Origin: Mycolicibacterium neoaurum VKM Ac-1815D
GTDB lineage: Bacteria > Actinomycetota > Actinomycetes > Mycobacteriales > Mycobacteriaceae
Direction: 5' to 3'
NCBI RefSeq assembly: GCF_000317305.3
Contig: NC_023036.2
Span: 3,658,001 to 3,722,000 of the forward strand
DNA length: 64,000 nucleotides
A program made the position numbers and the translations under genes. A model generated the notes under the pieces. It made no database searches. It worked only from the letters and a program-made list of their open reading frames with translations, and had not been told where the DNA came from. Positions 8,429 through 16,160 of the stretch are shown here, piece after piece; position 1 is the stretch's first letter, and every line of letters starts with the position of its first letter.

Positions 8429-8505
8429 GCCCTCGTATCCCAACTGGCAGAGGAAACGGATTCAAAACCCGTGCAGTGTGAGTTCGAATCTCACCGAGGG
8501 CACCA
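8429..8505 (+). tRNA. tRNA-Leu (CAA), short variable loop
   Basis: A 77-nt cloverleaf: acceptor GCCCTCG (8429-8435) pairs with CGAGGGC (8495-8501), followed by A and an encoded CCA (8503-8505). The T arm is GTGAG-TTCGAAT-CTCAC. The anticodon loop TTCAAAA gives anticodon CAA at 8463-8465, reading UUG. The variable loop is only five bases (GCAGT) rather than the long arm normal for bacterial tRNA-Leu, and the last pair of the anticodon stem is an A-C mismatch. Confidence 0.85.
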
Positions 8506-8556
8506 GTAAGACCGTCAGGACCACCATATGAACCTCCACTCGTCCCCGGCGGATCG

Positions 8557-9222
8557 ATGAACACACTGGTCTACGCGACGGACTGGGACTCCGCGGCGCT
8601 GTGGACGCGCAACGCAGGCGATCTGATCGGCACCGCGGCGTTCGCCATATCGGGGGCATTGCTCGCGATCCGCCGCGATTTCGACATCGTCGGCGCGCTC
8701 ACCCTGGCCGCCATGACGGCCTGCGGCGGCGGGGTGATCCGCGATCTCATCATCGGCAAGACGCCACCCACCGCGTTCGTGGATCTGCGCTATCTGGCTG
8801 TTGCCGTCCTGAGCGCCCTGGTGGTCTTCGTGTGGTCGCCGCCGGCGCGGCTGTTGGGCCGCCCCCTGGACCTGGCCGACGCGCTGGGGCTCGGCGCGTT
8901 CTGCGTGACCGGCACGGTCACTGCGGCCAACCACGGCCTCGGTCCGGCGTCCTCGGCGCTGCTGGGCGTGGTCACGGCCGTCGGCGGTGGGGTGATCCGC
9001 GATGTGCTCGCAGGCCGGACCCCCAGCATCCTGCGCCCGGATCAGGAGATCTACGCGATACCAGCACTTTTCGGCGCCGCCATCACGGCGTTGCTCATCG
9101 AGTCTGGGCACTTCGGTGCGCTCACCGGTGGCGCGGTCGCGGCCTCGGTGTTCGTGTTCCGGGCGCTCGCCCTGCATTTCCGTTGGCGTGCCCCGCAGGC
9201 GCGTGGGCGCGACCGCGGCTGA
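8557..9222 (+). CDS. TRIC-like / UPF0126 (YadS) membrane protein
   Basis: A 221-residue membrane protein made of two similar halves, each with the glycine-rich motif GGGVIRD (roughly residues 53 and 136) typical of the UPF0126/YadS family. The family is the prokaryotic branch of trimeric intracellular cation channels, so potassium-type cation conductance is likely, although some members have been linked to glycine uptake. Seven hydrophobic stretches can be picked out. It begins 51 bp after the tRNA gene, and a perfect hairpin ends the transcription unit. Confidence 0.82.
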   Translation: MNTLVYATDWDSAALWTRNAGDLIGTAAFAISGALLAIRRDFDIVGALTLAAMTACGGGVIRDLIIGKTPPTAFVDLRYLAVAVLSALVVFVWSPPARLLGRPLDLADALGLGAFCVTGTVTAANHGLGPASSALLGVVTAVGGGVIRDVLAGRTPSILRPDQEIYAIPALFGAAITALLIESGHFGALTGGAVAASVFVFRALALHFRWRAPQARGRDRG

Positions 9223-9247
9223 TACCGGCCGGCGCCGAACGCGAAAG

Positions 9248-9280
9248 TGCCGCTGCAGGTGATCACACCCTGCAGCGGCA
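9248..9280. terminator. bidirectional hairpin terminator between convergent genes
   Basis: TGCCGCTGCAGG (9248-9259) and CCTGCAGCGGCA (9269-9280) form a perfect 12-bp GC-rich stem with a 9-nt loop in the 82-bp gap between the convergent TRIC-like and glycoside hydrolase genes. Flanks are TTCCCC on one side and CTTTCG on the other strand. Confidence 0.75.
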
Positions 9281-9304
9281 TTCCCCTCGCGTATCGAGAG
9301 TCGG

Positions 9305-11341
9305 CTACTCGCTGTCACCAGAAGACGTTGAGGCCGAGACACTCTCGTTGTTGCGCGGACGCTCGCTCGCCTCGGTGCTGGTACGCACCTCGGTGCCCGA
9401 TTCGCTGCGCGGCCCCTTCGGGTTCCGGACGCTGATCTCGTCGCGGGCCTTCAGGTTCGGGCGCACCGCATCGGTGTCCTCGGACCGCACCGAGAACTTG
9501 GCGTCCCGGCTGCCCTCGGACTCGGTATCGGCCTTGAGATCGGACTTGAGGTCCTTCTCCTGGGCCGCGGTCTCCTTCTCGGATTCCTTCACCGACGTCG
9601 AGGTGTCCTCCTTCTCGGGAGCCTTCGGGGTGGCGGTCTCGTCGACCACGACCTCGTCGACCGGGGTCTCCTCCACGGGAGCCTCGACGACCGGGGTCTC
9701 CACAACCGGCGTTTCCACGACCGGGGTCTCCTCCACCGGAGTCTCCTCCACGGGAACCTCGGCAACCGGAGTCTCCTCCACGGGAACCTCGGCGACCGGG
9801 GTCTCCTCGACCGGGGCCTCGACCTGCTCGGAAGCCGGCGTCGACTCGGTCACCGCACCCGCCTGCACACCATGCTCGGACAGTGCCGGCGTCGCGGCTT
9901 CGGTTCCGGCCTTGTCGGTCTCGGCCGGCGCGTCGGACTCTTCGACGGCTGCCATCCGCATCGCCGAAGCCGGCTCAGCGGCGGCGGTCGGCCGGATCCC
10001 GAAGATGCCGTTGAAGAAGTTCGACACCATGGCCCCGATGGCGTTGAACAGTCCACCGAAGTTGAAGAAGCTGGTGAACGCCTGCTGGATGGCCTGCAGG
10101 AACGCAGCGATCGGATTGAACGGTTCGGCACCCGCGCCGGGGCCCGTTCCCGGACCGGTACCCGGTCCCGGGTTGTTCGGGTTGCCGAGGAACTCGATGA
10201 GTTCCTTGATGACCTGACCGACGGGCTTCATGGTGCCGTCCGGACGGAAGATGCCCAGGTTGGCCTCGTCGTTGTCGGCCGGCGGGTTCAGCCAGTCCTT
10301 GATGGTGTAGAGAAACATCGGACCCGCGCCCTGCATGGTCTGCCAGAACTCGATGATGTCGCGGACGAAGGCGGCCTGGGTGGCCTCGTCGACCCGGTTG
10401 GTGGGGATGCCGTACTCGGTGATCCAGATCTTGATCTGCTCCTCACCCGCCTGCAGGTGCGAATCCATCAGTTCGCGGATCTTGTTGAGCTGGTAGAGCG
10501 GCATGCCCTCTTTCCACGCCAGGTCCTCGCCGACGGAGAACTTCCACTCGAAGTTGTACGGGTGGAATGACAGCGCATCGAAGTAGCCGTGGGCGCCGGC
10601 GTCGTACATGCCCTTGACGAAGTCGATCGGGTTCAGGGTCAGCCCGGGCCACGTCTTACCTGCGCCGATGACGCCACCGATGACCGTGATATCGGTGCCG
10701 ACCTGAGCGGCCGCCTCCTTGAGCGCGGTGTAGGTCTTCTTCAGCATCGCGGTGTACGCGGCCGGGTCCAGGGTGTTCCAGAACTGGATCGAGTTGGGCT
10801 CGTTCCACACCTCGTAGGCCGAGATCTTGTCGCCGTAGCGCAGCGCGACGGACTTGGCGAAGGCGGCGAACTGGTCGAAGTTGGCGGGCTCACCGTTGAG
10901 CGGTGTGGTGGACGACGCCCACATCGGGGTCGAGTTCAGCACGCCAAGGATGCCCATCCCGCGAGCCGCCGCGGCATTGACCACCTTGTCGAGCTGGTCC
11001 CAACGCGGGGCACCCAGTCCGAACGGGGTATCGGGGTGCAGGGGTTGCACACCGGCCCACGGAACCATGATCCGGACGTTGGTCACCCCGAGCGACTGCA
11101 TCATGTCGAGGCGTTCGTTGATCTCCTCGATGCTGGCCGACATATAGATCTCCGAGTCGGCGATGCCAATGGTCGAAGGAGACTCCACGATGGCGGCCAC
11201 GGGCTGCACTTCATATGACTTGTGTTTGCTCGCTGGCAAGACAAAGTAACTAGAAGTTGCCGCGAATAGCGACGCGGCTATCAGGACTATCGCTCCTCTG
11301 ATGGCAACTCTGTGGACAGCCTTGGGCATCTTGTCCCACAT
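9305..11341 (-). CDS. secreted or anchored cellulase-like glycoside hydrolase with acidic repeat tail
   Basis: A 678-residue protein. Residues 12-36 form one hydrophobic segment after a basic N-terminus, a signal peptide or anchor. Residues 60-385 are a TIM-barrel glycoside hydrolase of the GH5/GH39 type: acid/base E181 in EVWNEPNS and nucleophile E309 in WITEYGIP, with FHPYNFEW between. A Gly-Pro linker (GPGTGPGTGPG) leads to a hydrophobic Phe-rich patch and then some 220 residues of low-complexity acidic sequence with EETPV-type repeats, ending in a Ser-rich tail. The tail may span the cell wall. Substrate is unknown; candidates are arabinan, glucan or a cell-wall polysaccharide. It is monocistronic and convergent with the TRIC gene. 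Confidence 0.75.
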   Translation of the reverse strand: MWDKMPKAVHRVAIRGAIVLIAASLFAATSSYFVLPASKHKSYEVQPVAAIVESPSTIGIADSEIYMSASIEEINERLDMMQSLGVTNVRIMVPWAGVQPLHPDTPFGLGAPRWDQLDKVVNAAAARGMGILGVLNSTPMWASSTTPLNGEPANFDQFAAFAKSVALRYGDKISAYEVWNEPNSIQFWNTLDPAAYTAMLKKTYTALKEAAAQVGTDITVIGGVIGAGKTWPGLTLNPIDFVKGMYDAGAHGYFDALSFHPYNFEWKFSVGEDLAWKEGMPLYQLNKIRELMDSHLQAGEEQIKIWITEYGIPTNRVDEATQAAFVRDIIEFWQTMQGAGPMFLYTIKDWLNPPADNDEANLGIFRPDGTMKPVGQVIKELIEFLGNPNNPGPGTGPGTGPGAGAEPFNPIAAFLQAIQQAFTSFFNFGGLFNAIGAMVSNFFNGIFGIRPTAAAEPASAMRMAAVEESDAPAETDKAGTEAATPALSEHGVQAGAVTESTPASEQVEAPVEETPVAEVPVEETPVAEVPVEETPVEETPVVETPVVETPVVEAPVEETPVDEVVVDETATPKAPEKEDTSTSVKESEKETAAQEKDLKSDLKADTESEGSRDAKFSVRSEDTDAVRPNLKARDEISVRNPKGPRSESGTEVRTSTEASERPRNNESVSASTSSGDSE
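9643..9822 (-). repeat. tandem repeat coding for E-E-T-P-V units in the hydrolase tail
   Basis: A roughly 15-bp unit encoding variants of VEETPV, AEVPV and VVETPV is repeated about a dozen times. The DNA repeats are near-identical (CTCCACGGGAACCTCGGCAACCGG type), so copy number is likely to vary between strains. Confidence 0.7.
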
Positions 11342-11395
11342 GGCGACTCCCGTTCTCGGACCTGGTCGTTCGGCGTTGCCTACGCACTCCGCATG

Positions 11396-11425
11396 AAATT
11401 AACCCACCCGACAGCAAATTGCCAA
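11396..11425 (-). promoter_or_regulatory. candidate sigma-A-type promoter for the glycoside hydrolase
   Basis: On the minus strand TTGGCA (11420-11425) and TAATTT (11396-11401) are separated by 18 bp, close to the TTGACA/TATAAT consensus, and stand 55 bp upstream of the hydrolase ATG, which has GGGAG five bases before it. Confidence 0.4.
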
Positions 11426-11582
11426 ATAAGTAAAAAAGTCGCTCTGAAGTGCCGATTTACGTGCCGAATAATCCATTTCCAGCAAACTCGTGTCCGAGAC
11501 TGCAGAATTACGATTCGCCTCCAAAGTGCCGAAGATGGCAAAGAAAACGTGTTTCAAGATCGCATTCGAGTTGCAACCATCT

Positions 11583-11598
11583 TGTGACCTGAGTCACA
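11583..11598. promoter_or_regulatory. perfect CRP-type operator upstream of adenylyl cyclase
   Basis: TGTGACCTGAGTCACA matches the CRP consensus TGTGA-N6-TCACA exactly. It lies 227 bp upstream of the chosen cyclase start and 242 bp upstream of the hydrolase start. Mycobacterial CRP proteins recognise this motif (established), so cAMP feedback on the cyclase or control of the hydrolase is plausible. Confidence 0.65.
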
Positions 11599-11705
11599 TC
11601 AGTTTGCCCACGTCCGTTAGCTTTTCGTGACGCAGGAGTGATTCGATCTTGATGCGCCCGGCGTGTCAGCGAATATTGACGACAATGTCAGCTAACATGC
11701 CGTCG

Positions 11706-11725
11706 TGTCCCCCGATTGGGGGACA
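11706..11725. promoter_or_regulatory. perfect 8-bp inverted repeat, possible operator or leader hairpin
   Basis: TGTCCCCC-GATT-GGGGGACA is a perfect dyad about 100 bp before the chosen cyclase start. TAACAT, a -10-like hexamer, lies seven bases upstream (11693-11698), so the dyad could sit at the very 5' end of a transcript or act as an operator over the start site. There is no T-run, arguing against a terminator. Confidence 0.45.
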
Positions 11726-11824
11726 TGCACCCGAGCCACAGATTTGGACAAGGTTTGCCAGGCGCCTCCGCGGATCCGCCGAAACTGCGGCTGTGAGCCT
11801 CCCCACGGGGAGTACGCTCCGAGA

Positions 11825-13120
11825 GTGGCAGCGAGGGTGCCCGGCCGGTGCCTCCCCGACATTCCCGAGGGCAGCCGGCAGTATGAGGATGCGGCCAGTC
11901 GGCGACTGGCAACTCTGACTGTCAGCACGCGGATCGCGGCCGCGATCGTCGGCATCTACGGCTTTGCCGAGCTGATCCTGGTACCCGAAGTACCGCATAT
12001 CGGCCTGGTCAACGTGGTCAGCGCTGCGCTTTTCCTGGCCATTCCACTGCTCTACCGCTTCGGCTCGTTGGTGGCGCTCGCCGCCTTCGTCACCATCGCC
12101 TATGCCAGCACCGCGTACATGTGCAGCCAACTCGGCACCGATACCGGTCTGCAGTTCTACTTCTTCGTCGGCGCGGCGCTGATCATCCTGATGATCGGCA
12201 CCGACCACCTCGTGATCGCCTCGGCGTTGGCCGCCTCGGGGCCGGTCCTTGCGATCGCATTGGAATGGCTGGTGCCCGACAACACCGGGGTCTTCTCGGA
12301 GGCCGCGATGCGTGCCAACTTCGTCATCACGGCCTGCACAGCAAGCCTCATGGTGATCGTCGTCGTGGCCTCGGCGATGCGCCGGATAGAGCGCGCCGAA
12401 AGTGCGCTGCAGGCCGAATTCGACAAATCCGAGGCGCTGCTCGCCAACATCCTTCCCACGACCATCGCCGACCGACTCAAGGATCGGCGCGACGTGATGA
12501 TCGCCGACGGATTCGCCGACGCATCCATCCTGTTCGCCGACATCGCCGGGTACACCCAGCGCGCCAGCGACACCGATCCCGCGGACCTCGTGTTGTTCCT
12601 CAACCGCCTCTACACCGATTTCGACGGCCTGGTCGACCGGCACGGTCTGGAGAAGATCAAGACCAGCGGTGACTCGTACATGGTGGTCTCCGGCGTGCCG
12701 ATCCCCCGCCCGGACCACCTGGAATCACTGGCATGCCTGGCGCTGGACATGGCCCACGCCGTCGACGGGCTCCGCGACGCGCAGGGCCGCGAGGTACCGC
12801 TGCGCATCGGGATCGCCGCCGGCCCGGTGGTCGCTGGGGTGGTGGGATCACGCAAGTTCTTCTACGACGTCTGGGGTGATGCGGTCAACGTGGCCTCCCG
12901 CATGGAGAGCACCGACGAGGAGGGCCGCATCCAGGTGCCCCAGGACGTCTACGAACGCATCAACGACTCCTATCTGTTCGAAGAGCGCGGCGAGGTCGCC
13001 GTGAAGGGCAAGGGCTGGATGCACACCTGGTATCTGGTGGGCCGGCGGCCGGCGCACGATCCCACCGGCCCCGCCGCGCTCTCCGATGGCCCTACACCTT
13101 GTGATTCTCCGATCGGATGA
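11825..13120 (+). CDS. cya: membrane class III adenylyl cyclase (Rv1625c type)
   Basis: Six hydrophobic segments (about residues 30-190) are followed by a class III cyclase domain. Visible catalytic residues are the metal-binding Asp in FADIAGYT, the Lys-Asp pair for adenine recognition in EKIKTSGDSYM and YDVWGDAVNVASRMES, and the transition-state Asn and Arg in NVASR. It resembles one half of a mammalian membrane cyclase and would work as a homodimer converting ATP to cAMP. GTG 11825 is chosen because the N-terminus MAAR matches Rv1625c; GTG 11705 is the alternative. The 3' end overlaps the convergent dps2 gene by 29 nt. Confidence 0.88.
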   Translation: MAARVPGRCLPDIPEGSRQYEDAASRRLATLTVSTRIAAAIVGIYGFAELILVPEVPHIGLVNVVSAALFLAIPLLYRFGSLVALAAFVTIAYASTAYMCSQLGTDTGLQFYFFVGAALIILMIGTDHLVIASALAASGPVLAIALEWLVPDNTGVFSEAAMRANFVITACTASLMVIVVVASAMRRIERAESALQAEFDKSEALLANILPTTIADRLKDRRDVMIADGFADASILFADIAGYTQRASDTDPADLVLFLNRLYTDFDGLVDRHGLEKIKTSGDSYMVVSGVPIPRPDHLESLACLALDMAHAVDGLRDAQGREVPLRIGIAAGPVVAGVVGSRKFFYDVWGDAVNVASRMESTDEEGRIQVPQDVYERINDSYLFEERGEVAVKGKGWMHTWYLVGRRPAHDPTGPAALSDGPTPCDSPIG

Positions 13121-13580
13121 GCCAGGCCAGCTTCTCCAAGCCGTCGATGAGCTGATGCAGGATGTCCGCGGTGCTGGGGTCCTCGGCGTCGACGGCGTCA
13201 TGCACACCACGCAACGTGTCGACGGTCGCGTAGATGCGGGTGCCGATCAGATCCACCACCTCGGTGGTGTTGCGTTCGTAGGGCGGGAACGCGGGCAGCG
13301 TGGTGGTGGCCGCCACCGTGTCGGAGCGGCCGTCGGCCACCGCATAGAGCGTGCGCATGCGTTCGGCGATGGTGTCGCTGCCCTCGCGGGCAAAGTCGAC
13401 CAGCTCGTCGAGCTGTAGGTGCAGATCCCGGAAATTGCTACCGACCACATTCCAGTGCGCCTGCTTGCCCTGCAGATGCAGCTCGATCATGTCGACCAGA
13501 ACCTGTTGCAGGCTGGCCTGCAGCTGAGGTGAGGCCTGGAAGCCCTGGATATCACTTTCGGTGCGCCGTGTTGTCGTCAT
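13092..13580 (-). CDS. dps2: Dps-family ferritin-like protein (Dps2)
   Basis: A 162-residue four-helix protein. The inter-subunit ferroxidase ligands of Dps are all visible with normal spacing: H42, H54, D58, D69 and E73 (QAHWNVVG; DLHLQLDEL; GSDTIAERM). The C-terminus is short and lacks the basic tail that lets M. smegmatis Dps1 bind DNA, so it fits Dps2, an iron-storing dodecamer that protects DNA from oxidation. ATG 13580 is chosen; longer frames run into the upstream gene. It ends a minus-strand run, 28 bp after the DUF2339 gene. Confidence 0.85.
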   Translation of the reverse strand: MTTTRRTESDIQGFQASPQLQASLQQVLVDMIELHLQGKQAHWNVVGSNFRDLHLQLDELVDFAREGSDTIAERMRTLYAVADGRSDTVAATTTLPAFPPYERNTTEVVDLIGTRIYATVDTLRGVHDAVDAEDPSTADILHQLIDGLEKLAWLIRSENHKV

Positions 13581-13608
13581 ATGAGAGGCAACGCCGTCTT
13601 TTCTGGAA

Positions 13609-15456
13609 TCATTCCAGATTCTTCGACCCTCCGCCGCGCTGCTGATCCTGCTGAGACAGCAGTCGCGCATAACCCGCACCCGTACCGAGCAGCACCAGTC
13701 CGGTGACGATGAACACCGCGACCCGGAAGATGCCGTCCAGGGTGCCCAGATCGAACAGGAACAGCTTCGCCATGGCCGCGGTCACCAGCGCCATACCGCC
13801 ACCGAGGGGCACCGAACGGTCTGCCCGGTCCAGGCGCACGGCGTACCAGAGCAGACCGGCTGCCAGCACGATCCAGCTGATGGTCGCCGCCATGTGCCCG
13901 GCCAGAAATCCACCATCCGTTCCACCGATCAGCACACCGGCGGTGACGGTGAACACGGTCACCGCATAGGCACTGAGCACGGCCGCCCCGGCCAGCAGCA
14001 GCCGTCCGGTGTCGGCGTCGCGGTGACGTCGCGTCAGAGACCACGTCTGCGCCGCGCCGTAGAGCACCACCAGCAGGCTGGAGATCAGCACCGACACCGC
14101 CTCGGCGCCGGACCGCTCGGTTGCCGTCGTGATCGTGCCCGGGCCCGCCAGCTCGAGGTAGTAGAGGCCCCCGACCGCGCCGAACACCAGCGCGGCGATC
14201 TGCGCACCGGTGTCGTGCCGCCCGGCCACGGCCACCACCACCGCCAGCGCCAACAGCAGCGGGCCCGCGGCGCGGCCGTCGAAGGCCACCGCGACGGCGA
14301 CCAGTGCGGCGACCACCGACAGCGCCGACCACACCTGACGGACAGGTCCGGCCAGGCCGGGAATGTGATCACCGAGCAGCACGACCGCCAGCAAGGACAG
14401 TGACAGCGCCGCGATCATCAGCGCGGCGATCCGACCGTCCACCGCGACCGACACCAGCAGCAGCGGTGCCGCGCCGACCGTCGACACCACCGTCATCGAC
14501 GCGCGATGTGTGCTGTGCGACAACAGAATCAGCGCCGATCCGATGGCCGATAGCGCGGCGATGGCCGCCCCACCGGCCAGCCAGGCGTGGTCGTGGGAGC
14601 CGAACGCCGCACCGACCAACGCCAGGAACACCGGCCCGCTGCCCGCCGCCGTCCGGGCCGCATACATCCAGGTCCAGTCGCGGCCGAGCTGCACCGGAAG
14701 AGTCGCCGCCGAGAGCGCCAGCATGAATCCGATCAGCAGCAGATCCACATCACCGACCACCACCGGTGCCAGCACGGTCAGCGGGACCAGCACCAGCAGC
14801 GCGAGTTGTTCGGAATCCCAGCGCCGCGCCAGCATCAGGCCACCGCCTGCGATCACCGCCGACAGCACCAGTCCGATGACCGGCGCCACCCACTCATAGA
14901 TTGTGCTGACTGCCACCACATCGATGTACGCGGTCGCGATACCCGTGGCGGCCAACGCAATGGCACCGACCCGGCCACCCGATCGGCTGTTGAGCCAGAA
15001 CGCCCCGGCGACCAGGCCTGCCGCCAACACGGCACCGGCGGCAACCCGGACCGGCGGCGCGAGCAGGCCGGCCTGGGCGGCCAGCACCACCAGCAGCACG
15101 ACGCCGATGAGCGTCACCGCCACACCGGCGGCGGCCAGCACCTTCCCGATCCAGTTCTGCGGGCGCGCGGTCGGTGCGGCGACGGGCGGCACCGCGGCGG
15201 GTACGGCCGGCGTCGGCACCGCCGGCGCGGTCGGGGCGGGATACCCGGGTTGCTGCGGGACCGGCGCGTACCGCGGATGCTGTGGGTACTGCGCATGGTT
15301 CGGGTAACCCCACCAGAACTGCTGCGGGGCGGCCGGTGCGGACTGGCCGAGGGCGCCGGACAGTTGCGTCAGTTCGGCCGACGCACGGGCCAGCTGCTGC
15401 GACATGGCCACGAACTCGGCGGACAGTCGGGTGAGCACCTGCTGCGGTTCGGTCAT
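13609..15456 (-). CDS. DUF2339 polytopic membrane protein
   Basis: About 615 residues. A soluble N-terminus with a short helix (residues 1-40) and a Pro-, Tyr- and Gln-rich linker is followed by around 20 closely spaced hydrophobic segments, the layout of DUF2339 membrane proteins. No catalytic motif is visible and the function is unknown. Members have been suggested to act in the cell envelope, without proof. ATG 15456 is used; ATG 15465 is equally possible. It lies between a response regulator and dps2 on the same strand. Confidence 0.7.
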   Translation of the reverse strand: MTEPQQVLTRLSAEFVAMSQQLARASAELTQLSGALGQSAPAAPQQFWWGYPNHAQYPQHPRYAPVPQQPGYPAPTAPAVPTPAVPAAVPPVAAPTARPQNWIGKVLAAAGVAVTLIGVVLLVVLAAQAGLLAPPVRVAAGAVLAAGLVAGAFWLNSRSGGRVGAIALAATGIATAYIDVVAVSTIYEWVAPVIGLVLSAVIAGGGLMLARRWDSEQLALLVLVPLTVLAPVVVGDVDLLLIGFMLALSAATLPVQLGRDWTWMYAARTAAGSGPVFLALVGAAFGSHDHAWLAGGAAIAALSAIGSALILLSHSTHRASMTVVSTVGAAPLLLVSVAVDGRIAALMIAALSLSLLAVVLLGDHIPGLAGPVRQVWSALSVVAALVAVAVAFDGRAAGPLLLALAVVVAVAGRHDTGAQIAALVFGAVGGLYYLELAGPGTITTATERSGAEAVSVLISSLLVVLYGAAQTWSLTRRHRDADTGRLLLAGAAVLSAYAVTVFTVTAGVLIGGTDGGFLAGHMAATISWIVLAAGLLWYAVRLDRADRSVPLGGGMALVTAAMAKLFLFDLGTLDGIFRVAVFIVTGLVLLGTGAGYARLLSQQDQQRGGGSKNLE

Positions 15457-15509
15457 GGCTGACATCCTGACCGACGAACTCACCGGATGAGATGAGTAGG
15501 ACTACTCGA

Positions 15510-16160
15510 TCATTCGTCGAGTCCGTGCTCGATCGCGTAGCGGGCCAGCTCGACCCGGTTGGCGACCTGCAGCTTGCGGAACGTCGCCTGCACGTGGTTC
15601 TCGACGGTCCGATGGCTCAGCGACAGTCGCTCGGCGATCTGCTTGGCCGTCAGCCCCTTCGCGACATGACGCAGGATCTCGGTCTCGCGGTCGGTGAGGC
15701 TGGGCACCGCGGGACCGGCCTTGTCGCCGACCGGTTCGGCCGCGATGCGCCGGTACTCGCCGAGCACCAGACCCGCCAGCCCGGGCGTGAACACCGCGCG
15801 GCCCGCCGCGGTAGCTCGAACTGCTTCGCCCAGTTCGGTTTTCGACGCACTCTTGACCAGATACCCGGTGGCCCCGGCCTTCACGGCTTCCAGCACGTCG
15901 GCGCGTTCATCCGAGGCCGACAAGACCAGGATCCGCGAGGACGGCGACACCGCGAGCACCTCCGCGCAGGCCTGGGCACCGGTCCCGTCGGCGAGCCGCA
16001 TGTCCATCACCACGACCTCGGGGTGCACCACCTCGGCCCGGCGCCGCGCCGAGGCCACGCCGTCGGCGGTCGCGACCACCTCGAAACCGTCATCGGCCAG
16101 ATCGCGCGCCACCGCGTCGCGCCAGATCGGGTGATCGTCGACCACCATCACCGTCGGCAT
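15510..16160 (-). CDS. NarL/LuxR-type response regulator
   Basis: 216 residues. Receiver domain 1-120 with D8, D9 and phosphoacceptor D53 (VVMDMRL) and the usual Lys in YLVKSAS. The C-terminal LuxR-type helix-turn-helix covers about 150-210 (LTDRETEILRHVAKGL; HRTVENHVQ). Its ATG overlaps the stop of the kinase gene by one base, so the pair is coupled. It should be the output of the adjacent MacS-like kinase. Confidence 0.88.
   Translation of the reverse strand: MPTVMVVDDHPIWRDAVARDLADDGFEVVATADGVASARRRAEVVHPEVVVMDMRLADGTGAQACAEVLAVSPSSRILVLSASDERADVLEAVKAGATGYLVKSASKTELGEAVRATAAGRAVFTPGLAGLVLGEYRRIAAEPVGDKAGPAVPSLTDRETEILRHVAKGLTAKQIAERLSLSHRTVENHVQATFRKLQVANRVELARYAIEHGLDE

Larger units (their letters stand above)
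11342..11824. other. low-GC intergenic region between hydrolase and adenylyl cyclase
   Basis: About 480 bp between divergent genes, clearly richer in A and T around 11395-11600 than the rest of the window. It holds a candidate promoter for the hydrolase, a perfect CRP-type site and a perfect 20-bp dyad; all are listed separately. GTGCCGA occurs three times (11449, 11461, 11526). No convincing small gene is visible; the frame continuing upstream of 11825 to GTG 11705 is cysteine-rich with relaxed third positions and is not considered coding. Confidence 0.6.

Noticed and set aside
9643..9822. CRISPR-like array
   Set aside because: The repeat is in frame with no unique spacers and encodes the acidic tail of the hydrolase.
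11676..11698. TTGACG and TAACAT as a promoter for the cyclase
   Set aside because: The spacing is only 11 bp; the -10-like hexamer alone is mentioned with the dyad.
11649..11918. Possible 89-codon upstream gene before the adenylyl cyclase
   Set aside because: It overlaps the cyclase start in another frame, has poor ribosome binding site spacing and no resemblance to a family.
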